Assembly: GCA_037783415.1 (NCBI GenBank)
Contig: JAZGTN010000058.1
Span: 3,632,001 to 3,696,000 of the forward strand
From: Leptasterias polaris
Taxonomy: Eukaryota; Echinodermata; Asteroidea; Forcipulatida; Asteriidae
Length of the DNA stretch: 64,000 bases
Direction: 5' to 3'
The translations under genes were made by a program, and so were the position numbers. The notes under the pieces were generated by a model. The model made no database searches, was not told the origin of the DNA, and was given only the letters and a program-made list of their open reading frames with translations. Shown piece by piece: positions 56,825 through 64,000 of this stretch. Each line of letters opens with the position of its first letter. Positions within the stretch are counted from its first letter, which is position 1.

Positions 56825-57523
56825 TTTAACTAACTGTTTTACCAACGTGTTTAAGTGCAACAACTAGCAGTAGGCATAATACAGCACTCCACGTGAACAT
56901 CAAGTTTATGTCGTGTGTACTGTATAAAAAGCCTACAATTCACTCCAGAAATAAGATTTTGCACTGTGTGAATTTGACGTGTTGTGCGAACTGCGTTTAC
57001 AATGGCTGCTTGCGGTTTTGAGCAGACAATGCATTTCTATTTATAGCAAGTTTCCAAGCTTGTACAGATAAATAAATCCACATTTTATTAACATTGCCAG
57101 AGATGGAAAGTGTGTTGGGCTTTTTTGATGGTGCCAGCTAATTATGATGGATGAAATTTAGTTTATTATTTACAGCGCAAACAACATTGTAACAAATTGG
57201 GTGCAATGGTTTGAGATTAAACTCAATTTCCGCCATTGGGGAAAAAACTGGGGGGGGCAAACTAGGGGGGCAAACAATAACTGGGGGTGGGGGCATTTGC
57301 CCCCCCTGTAGCGCCGCCGCTGCACCTGTTTTCTTTTAAAGAAAAGAATGATGTACATTGTGAAATGCATTTGTACAGGGTCACATCAGAAAAATAAGTA
57401 CATTGCCATTTTATCAGTAAAGAGTTATGTTTGCGAAGTAATTTGCACCACCCTTTTTACCCTTACATTACAAGATGGTACATAAAATGCCTTTAGAATC
57501 ACCTTAAATAACCTTTATCCATA
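56825..57523. other. Spacer between the two Helentron modules
   Basis: No gene seen. A TATA-like TTTTTATACAG on the minus strand near 56925 could serve the exon at 56655-56824. G- and C-runs near 57250-57310 form a GGGGGG/CCCCCC-rich inverted stretch. Confidence 0.35.
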
Positions 57524-57574
57524 TACCTCTACATGGTTCTCTTTGAAGCAGTGTGATAACAATTAATTTATGCT

Positions 57575-58213
57575 ATGAGACAATTCCATAATATTCAAGG
57601 CTTACAAGTTCATCAAATTGACTTCATATCTAATAATGATATGATGTCATCTGACTTCATTTGTCTGACTGAAACATGGATTGATAGAGAGCCATGTCAC
57701 GATCTGGATGTGATTGATTTCAACTGGTATCATCAACGAAGATGTAATTCATATGACAATTCTAGTTTACTTACCCAAATATTAAAGGAGCAGAGTCATG
57801 GTGGTGTTGCTGTTTGTGCCAGAAAAGACAGAGTGCTCTCTAGATTGAATATTCCAGTGACAAATCTTGAATATATTGCATTTCATATAATTTCAGAAGT
57901 TTGTTTAACCGTTGTTGTTATCTATCGACCACCGTCTTATGTAATGAGAGATTTTATTGTAGTCCTCAAACTCTTGCTTGATGAAATACATAAAGTATCC
58001 AACGAATGCATTATTATGGGTGATTTCAATGAAGATATTTTCAAACAATCTTCTTGTGTTGAGAAAGTGATGCAAGAACATGGTTATAAGCAGTGTGTTA
58101 CTGAGAGAGGAACACTAATTGATCATGTTTACATCAAAAACATGGCTTCTATCCAGACCCATGTAGTGCCAACATATTACAGCTATCATGAATCAATTGC
58201 AATTAAGTTTTAG
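57575..58213 (+). pseudogene. Stand-alone Helentron endonuclease domain, copy 2
   Basis: An open frame of about 210 codons starts at an ATG that belongs to the flanking sequence, then enters the endonuclease at NIQGLQVHQID. It retains LTETWID, GGVAVCARK, IYRPPSY, MGDFNED and LIDHVYIK, and the same YYSYHESI end with Tyr in place of Asp. Three codons are deleted before LIDHV. The frame has no stop, and the near absence of damaging changes against copy 1 suggests a recent duplication. Whether the flanking ATG is used is unknown. Confidence 0.8.
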
Positions 58214-58477
58214 ATGAAATTCAGTGGTTATATCAGGTGAGGTGTAAAGTTTGTGGTTGTATTTAGTGTTATAAAGCAATTAAGCAACACAAATTATATG
58301 TTAGGTAACAAATGACAACTTGCTGATTTTTGTTTTTTCTTTTCAGTGACATATAATTTGTACAATAGCTGCAAGTCAATGGAGCTGATTAACTCCCTAA
58401 TCATCAACCAGTTGTACAGGTAAGATACGATCAAGGAATGTACTGTTTGCTGTAGTGTTAAGTGAAATTGTTAGACT
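57587..58477 (+). repeat. Helentron 3' module, copy 2
   Basis: Matches copy 1 at an offset of 1830 with a few substitutions, a 9-bp deletion inside the endonuclease and small indels in the 3' part. The 62 bp just before it (57524-57585) recur at 59951-60012, where the flanking sequence continues without the module. Confidence 0.9.
58347..58419 (+). other. 73-nt exon-like segment, copy 2
   Basis: Same sequence and same acceptor and donor as 56521-56593. It keeps both splice sites after duplication. Part of it (ATGGAGCTGATTAACTCC) is related to the degenerate repeats at 59175-59540. Confidence 0.4.
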
Positions 58478-58746
58478 AAAAAAAGATGTTATTGCACACT
58501 TACACCAATACACAACACGCACTGTCATACACAGTGCACGCACTGTCATACACAGTGCTTGTGAGCCCTGTGGGAAAAAATTCTACAGGCTCATCATATT
58601 AGTGGGAGTCATAATCATGATTTCGACATGATACAACAGATGTCTCTAACACAGAGCATTAGATGTGCCAGGTGACAGCAGGTAAGTTTCATTCTGTAGT
58701 TTACAGCTTTATAAATATGTATTTGTGATTGGTCCTCTACCAAGCA

Positions 58747-58808
58747 TCGCTGGTTAGCTCAGTCGATAGGTGACTTGAATGATAATTTAAAATCACAGGT
58801 TATCACTC
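58747..58808 (+). pseudogene. tRNA-like remnant (pseudo-tRNA or SINE head)
   Basis: TGGTTAGCTCAGTCGATAGG resembles the A box and D-loop of a tRNA, and AGGTTATCACTC stands where a B box (GGTTCGAATCC) would be expected but is degraded. It cannot fold as a full tRNA in my reading. Confidence 0.3.
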
Positions 58809-59174
58809 AAACAGAGCTTGATTTAGATATCAGACGTGTGTGAAAGAAACTTCCATTTCAGCACGATGTCTGTGCTTGATCAAATAATGCATTGTCACTA
58901 ACCAACAGAGACCTGTGATTCACATGTCACTTGCATTATTTATGGCTTTTACAAAACAGGGCTGTACATGATCGTCAGTATTCAATCAATACCAAATTAT
59001 TATGCCCAGTTCACAATTAATAATAGTTTGCTACTATTTGCACAATAAATAAATGTGGGTGATGTATTCACAAAAAATGTAATAATGTTATAGAATCAGG
59101 TAGTTAAATGTGTGTTGTTTGTTTTTGTTGATGACATAGCTAACACATAAAGCATCAGGCTGCATGCAGAAAGC

Positions 59175-59540
59175 AATGGAGCCAAACGACCCCTGACTGC
59201 TTGTCCACTGTATTGACTGTACCCACACTGTCTGCTGTTGCTGTTGTTTCAAACTGATGGTGTACAGCAAACATGAAACTGTATAATATAGGACTACAAG
59301 GTGCTACGAACTGATGGAGGTAATTTACTCCCATTTGCTGCTAATCATCTGCGTTAGCTGTATTGATGCTGTCTGCCTTTCCACCATTGAATGCAGCTTA
59401 CAGTAGACTCAACCATGGTGCCACGAACTGATGGAGCTAATCTACCTCACTAGCTGTTTGTCATCTGTACTGACTGTCTTCATTCTGTCCGACTTTTCAC
59501 CATTGGTTGCAGCTGATGATGTATGCACAAGTATACCTAA
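59175..59540 (+). repeat. Degenerate tandem repeat of about 118-138 bp
   Basis: Related units start with ATGGAGCYAATYTACYYC-like text at about 59175, 59313 and 59431, each followed by GTCATCTGTACTGACTG- and CACCATTGAATGCAGCT-like words. The 73-nt exon-like segments at 56521 and 58347 share the opening word. Confidence 0.5.
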
Positions 59541-60142
59541 TATGTGTACCATAAACTGCAATGCACTGTAGCTAGTTAAGCTGCATATCATGTGTATGTG
59601 GTGTATTCTCTACAAACAAGTGCTTTCAAGAAGGTAACCTTCTGCTCATCAGATCATCATCACCTTCATTGACTGAACCCTTATCAACCCAGTCAAAGAG
59701 GTAAGACCCCTACAGCATTAATTTGTTATTGTCATAATGATACGACATAATTTGTTAAAATTTTTACACTGAAAGCAATGTGTACGGTAATAAGCACTAT
59801 GCAATGTATGTGTTTGAGTCCTGTGGCAGGAAATCCACAGTCTCAATATACCTGGGTGTCATGCCTACAACTGTCACATTTTGTAGGACATCTGTTTAAC
59901 AAATTGAGTAATACTTTAGTTTATTTTCACCTGTTTTCTTTTAAAGAATGTACCTCTACATCGTTCTCTTTTAAACAGTGTGATAACAATTTATTTATGC
60001 TATGAGACAATTAGAGGGTGTAACACTAATACTGATAGCTTTGCATCTATCTAAATGCTTCAACTTGTGTTTGCCAATTGATACATTGTTAGCTCCTTAA
60101 TTTATTGTGTGCTCTATCTTTGTTTGTCTTTTCTTTTTAGGA

Positions 60143-60470
60143 AATGAAATAGAGGTCGTTCTTCAGATTGTGAATGACACTCTTCTGTTGGTTATTTCAA
60201 TCAGAGTCTTCAGCAAAGAACATTACACACTGGATTAGTGCCTGATTGATGTTCCCTCATGACTTGTACAAGATCACCTACACCTTGCTCACATGTGATT
60301 GACTGATGCACAATATTGAAAAGATGCACAAGATGGTCTGATTGTGTTATTTGAGACATATCACTACATTTGACTTCAAATGTTATCTTTTGCTACAAAG
60401 ACTTTATTTTAGACAGAAATACACTTAGAGATAACATGACACAGAATAAAGTTCATTGTATATTAATACC
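60143..60470 (+). other. Possible terminal exon with poly(A) signal
   Basis: Preceded by a strong acceptor TTGTCTTTTCTTTTTAG and followed by AATAAA at 60445-60450. Donor-like sites GCAG|GTAAGTTT near 58681 and AGAG|GTAAGACC near 59701 lie upstream on the same strand. Together with the 73-nt segments this looks like a spliced, non-coding transcript. No protein is evident. Confidence 0.3.
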
Positions 60471-62369
60471 TCTTGTACCCATTAAATCAGTGTTAAGAGA
60501 TTAGCAGACATTTTAGAGTGCTAAGTGCACTATCCTGCCACAGACCTTAATGTACGCTCTTTGAGAAATGTATTTTAACAAACAGCTTTCCTGCCTGGAA
60601 TTTGATAAAGTGACTTTTTTTTTAGAAACCATCGCGTTATGAAATGAACCAAGCTTCACAAATTGACCCTTGGTTTTCGAGAATGTTTTCATCGTCATGT
60701 TTTGTCCCATCAGTTAAACATTTTCATAAATAAAGTGATGCGTACTACAACAGGGATTCTGACAAATTTGATATACATGTAATTTGTAAAAACAAAGCCA
60801 ACTTTCTGGTGTTGCCGAAAACGGCATTCACGAACTCTGTGAAAACACTGTACATGTAGGTCCTACCAGTATCGTTATCCTTGATTACCGGTAATGGTTT
60901 ACACTTAACAGGCAAGTCAGTATAGTTCTGTCTATCATTAAACAAAAACAATAATCAAGCAAATTGTATAACAAAGGAATTAGCTACAGCATGTTGTGGT
61001 CAAGGGGATGGGAACACTGAATTATTGTGTTTGTGATCAGCAGGGTGTCGGTTTGGGTGTCGGTTTGGGCCCCACTTGTGACACTTGTGTCCTTAAGCAA
61101 GACACTTATCCATTATTGCTTCCTCCATTGGATGGAACATACTACAGCTGTGTGTCTTGTGTGTCATGTGATGCACGTTCAAGATCACGGCAACGGTTAC
61201 CATGTCTAAGAGATAGTTTTGCTCCGGTGATCAGAGTGGCTGCTGAAGCACCTTGTAAACCATTATAAAAGTCTACATAATGGGTCTCATTTATCAACAA
61301 TTTCAAGAAACTGTCAATTGTTGGTAAATACGTGCGCTATTTACAAAGAATATAGCAATAATAATAAATATAAGAATAATAATAATGATACTAATAAGAA
61401 TGTAAGTATTCATACTAATAAGAATGTAAGTATTCAAATGATTAAAGAAAGGAAATAAAAAAAGAAAACTATCGAGAAAACCTGTAGACTTTATTACCTG
61501 ATTGCTTGTACTTTGAATTAAACAAGAAAATTGTTCACTTGATATTAATAATGTATAAACACTCAAATTATTACAAAAAGGAAATACCAAAATAATAGAA
61601 CTGAGAAGATCTGTAGACTTCATTAAGTTATTGCTTGTACTTTGAAGTGTGAAATGATTTCAATAATAACAAACCGAAAAAAATATTTCACTTGATACAA
61701 CTGAAGTATGTTTAGCTTCAAATATCATTTTACCCAAGTTAAAAGATAACATTTTAATAGAGTTGGAAAGAAGAAATACACCATAAGTTGGTGAACAAGA
61801 AATTCAAATTAATAAACATACTGCTTCAGCTAGTTCTCATGCTCAAACACATAAAAACAACTTTGCATTAAAATGTACGTACTTAAAATTTATACTGTTG
61901 TAAAGAAAAATAGAAAAATAAGTGAAATAAAGGTGGTCGTTGAAGAAACACAGGCACCCTATACTGAAAGCAGGTAAGTCTAATAATGAATGTTTCCAAA
62001 ATGGGTCTATCCACAAACCTATTTCTTGTTATGTTTTCAAATTTGTTTTGATCACTTAAAGTGATAACAACGACATCAATGTCACCTCGTAATTACGTTT
62101 TACACTGGACAATTCAAATCACTTTGGAAAATACAACTATATCATAAATAACGTAGTTGTCTTCCAATGCCAAAACGGAAATCTAAATGCAAGAAAATAA
62201 GGACGAATTATTGTCTACCTTTTCGAGAATTATTTGGTACACTCCGGTCGCTACAAAAAGATACACAACTCAGCCACGAGAGGGCGCTATTTAATTAAGA
62301 CAATGGTTTGTGCGTTATTTGTGCATTTATTAATTTTATAAAACCCTTTCCACAAGTTGATTATTAAAA
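60471..62369. other. Intergenic; SINE-like word and AT-rich repeats
   Basis: Near 61080-61100 TGTGTCCTTAAGCAAGACAC resembles a word common in animal SINE/LINE tails. At about 61340-61680 two diverged units of roughly 130 bp share CTGTAGACTTTATTA- and TATTGCTTGTACTTTGAA-like text. No gene seen. Confidence 0.4.
62274..62289 (+). promoter_or_regulatory. CTCF-like motif
   Basis: CCACGAGAGGGCGCTA is close to the animal CTCF core (CCASYAGRGGGCGC). Based on motif likeness only. Confidence 0.3.
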
Positions 62370-62489
62370 ATGTAAAGTAAGCGCGAACGAGGTGACGTTT
62401 GTTTATGCCATTGTCAATTTTACAATAGAATGTAAAGTAAGCGCGAACGAGGTGACGTTTGTTTATGCCATTGTCAATTTTACAATAGA
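62370..62489 (+). repeat. Exact 60-bp tandem duplication
   Basis: The 60-base unit starting ATGTAAAGTAAGCGCGAACG occurs twice back to back without a difference. Confidence 0.95.
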
Positions 62490-62639
62490 AAAATGAATGC
62501 CGTGAGATTGTATTTATTATGTACGATAGATCTGGAAAAAGTGTACCCTTAATCTTAAGGCGCGCTGACAAGTGATAACGTGACGATGACATCAGCTTGG
62601 GTACTAGGCATTTATGACATATCAAGTCTGACACAAGTC

Positions 62640-63420
62640 TGACAAATGATGACGTCATGATGTCAATTCGTTTGATTTTAGCATGTTTCGTTAATAATTT
62701 AAGCCTTAAATGGACAAAAAATTAAAAAAATCATAAAAAATATTGTGATGGCGTCATCATGACGTAAGTACAAGTTTACCAGGACCTTGCCATTATCTAA
62801 CGACATGCCAAGTTTCAACGTAATCAGACCTATACTTTTGAAGATATACGACTTCAAATAGTGCACCTTTAATGTAACGTCACGTGACCCCTGATGACGT
62901 AATCAATCTAAAACTTCACACGTATGATGGCTGACTGACGTTTATCATGTGTATCAATTTTGAAGCGATTACAGAAAACTTCGCAACACACATCTTCTCA
63001 AAGTGCATTTTGAACACTTTTCCAACTGCCGCTAGAGGGCGCTCTTGTGTATCGTGACGTCATCGGTATTTTCATAACATTTAGCACTTTTGAATTACGA
63101 AGGCACTTCCGGTTTCGACCGGAAGTAGAGGTCGCGTGAGGTCACGCACACTGAATAAAATGAAGACCTAATTTATCCCTACCCAATCCCACAAACAGAA
63201 ATCTACGGTCTCTTGTGGCTGATTTGATACAGATTTTCAAATAGTTAAAATAGAAACCTTTAAGATGACGTCACGTGATAGGTGATGACGTCATCATGAC
63301 GAATTTGTTTTAGGACTTTCCTTGCACCAATGCCTTTCATCACTGAAAGTTTCATTGCAATTGCTCTTTAGGAACTATACAAAAGGCCGCTTAGAACGAA
63401 TTGTGCGTTATTTCAATGAC
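62640..63420. repeat. CRE-rich diverged repeat modules
   Basis: TGACGTCA or TGACGTAA palindromes recur at about 62650, 62758, 62894, 63055, 63266 and 63283. Several are followed by similar text (CCAAGTTTCAACGTAATC near 62811, AAAGTTTCATTGCAATTG near 63346). This suggests diverged copies of one module of unknown class. Confidence 0.55.
63029..63044 (+). promoter_or_regulatory. CTCF-like motif
   Basis: CCGCTAGAGGGCGCTC resembles the CTCF core, in the same orientation as the motif at 62274. No functional evidence. Confidence 0.3.
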
Positions 63421-63481
63421 TTCCGGAAGTCTGAAACAGACAAATTAAAAAAATAAAAATAAAAACTAACACAAAAACAAT

Positions 63482-63698
63482 AGCTGTTTCGCTGCGCTTG
63501 CTGCGAAACAGCTAAAAAAAAAAAAAAAAAAAACTAACACAAAAACAAGAGCTGTTTCGCTGCGCTTCGCTGAGAAACAGCTAAAAACAAAAACTAGCAC
63601 AAAAACAAGAGCTGTTTCGCTGCGCTTCGCTGCGAAACAGCTAATAAAAACTCTGACTAAAACAATAGCTGTTTCGCTGCGCTTGCTGCGAAACAGCT
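63482..63698. repeat. Array of four short hairpins
   Basis: AGCTGTTTCGC followed after about 10 bases by GCGAAACAGCT, at 63482-63513, 63550-63582 (one stem mismatch), 63610-63642 and 63667-63698. Each has an 11-bp stem, separated by A-rich spacers containing ACTAACACAAAAACAA-like text. Confidence 0.9.
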
Positions 63699-64000
63699 AA
63701 CAATGTATTTCTGAAATGTTATTATTCAACACTTGACTTATGCCTGATTCTACCCCTGCAAAACATCCTTGGTTGGGGCACTAATATAGACACTAACCAC
63801 TTAACAAGCAAACTGGGGGATTCAAAATCAAAAATCTCTCATGTTGGTAGATTTGTAGGGTTTTGAGGATACATTACAAATGATAATCAGTCTTATAATT
63901 TTGGCTGTTATTATCTACAGATAAACTATTTTTCTTGATTTGAGATATGGGCCTCTGAAATTGCCCAAAACTTGCCAATATTGAGATAAGAGATGAAAAG

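Larger units (their letters stand above)
54376..58477 (+). mobile_element. Helentron (Helitron2-type) fragment with duplicated 3' module
   Basis: A PIF1-like helicase fused to an apurinic-type endonuclease is the hallmark of Helentrons. The N-terminal replication initiator (HUH/Rep) part is missing at the junction with the LINE. The endonuclease and about 260 bp downstream occur again at 57587-58477. Termini were not identified. The real 3' limit may lie at 58477 or beyond. Confidence 0.75.

Overview
The window looks like AT-rich, transposon-dense nuclear DNA from a marine invertebrate animal, most likely an echinoderm or another non-vertebrate deuterostome. The reasons are spliced genes with GT-AG introns, an L2/CR1-type LINE whose ORF carries a 2A ribosome-skipping motif (a combination described from sea urchins and a few other animals), a BEL/Pao retroelement, a Helentron, piggyBac and P-type transposase remains, and ACATGT microsatellites. 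I cannot name a species. Almost every recognisable coding region belongs to a mobile element; I see no clear housekeeping gene, rRNA or intact tRNA.

Layout. 0.4-0.6 kb: a small foldback element. 1.2-7.2 kb: an L2/CR1-like LINE (+) whose first 2.05 kb is tandemly duplicated, with 2A motifs, endonuclease and reverse transcriptase. 7.3-7.6 kb: a decayed two-finger C2H2 segment. 9.86-12.3 kb: an inverted-repeat element followed by a 144-bp minisatellite with alternating A/B units, ending in a truncated TTAA-type MITE. 14.3-23.4 kb: a BEL/Pao LTR element (-) with nearly identical LTRs and a 5-bp target duplication, interrupted by a LINE fragment. 23.7-26.1 kb: another LINE fragment and a wrecked piggyBac transposase. 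28.4-29.3 kb: a MITE with perfect 41-bp inverted repeats next to an ATCACATCC minisatellite. 32.9-33.8 kb: a LINE fragment.

33.9-40.9 kb is the most interesting part. A pair of inverted repeats (starting CATAG, sharing a 26-bp perfect core) and 7-bp direct repeats enclose two convergent spliced genes. One is a four-exon PHD-finger protein of 503 residues; the other is the C-terminal half of a THAP9/P-element-like transposase. I read this as a P-type DNA transposon that carries a PHD-finger gene.

42.5-43.2 kb: a complete 406-bp TTAA MITE and a LINE 3' end. 45.1-46.8 kb: a GC-rich block flanked by 19-bp repeats, a 190-bp satellite and a small inverted-repeat element. 51.1-51.6 kb: two TTAA MITEs sharing one TTAA. 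52.0-52.6 kb: a second, reverse-oriented ATCACATCC array. 52.65-54.4 kb: a LINE (-). 54.4-58.5 kb: a Helentron PIF1-type helicase fused to an AP-like endonuclease, broken by one nonsense codon, with its endonuclease and a 73-nt exon-like segment duplicated 1.83 kb downstream. 58.5-60.5 kb: degenerate repeats with exon-like splice sites. 61-64 kb: AT-rich repeats, CRE-like palindromes, two CTCF-like motifs and a hairpin array.

The window is therefore a nest of elements from at least seven superfamilies. Only the PHD-finger gene is open from start to stop across all its exons.
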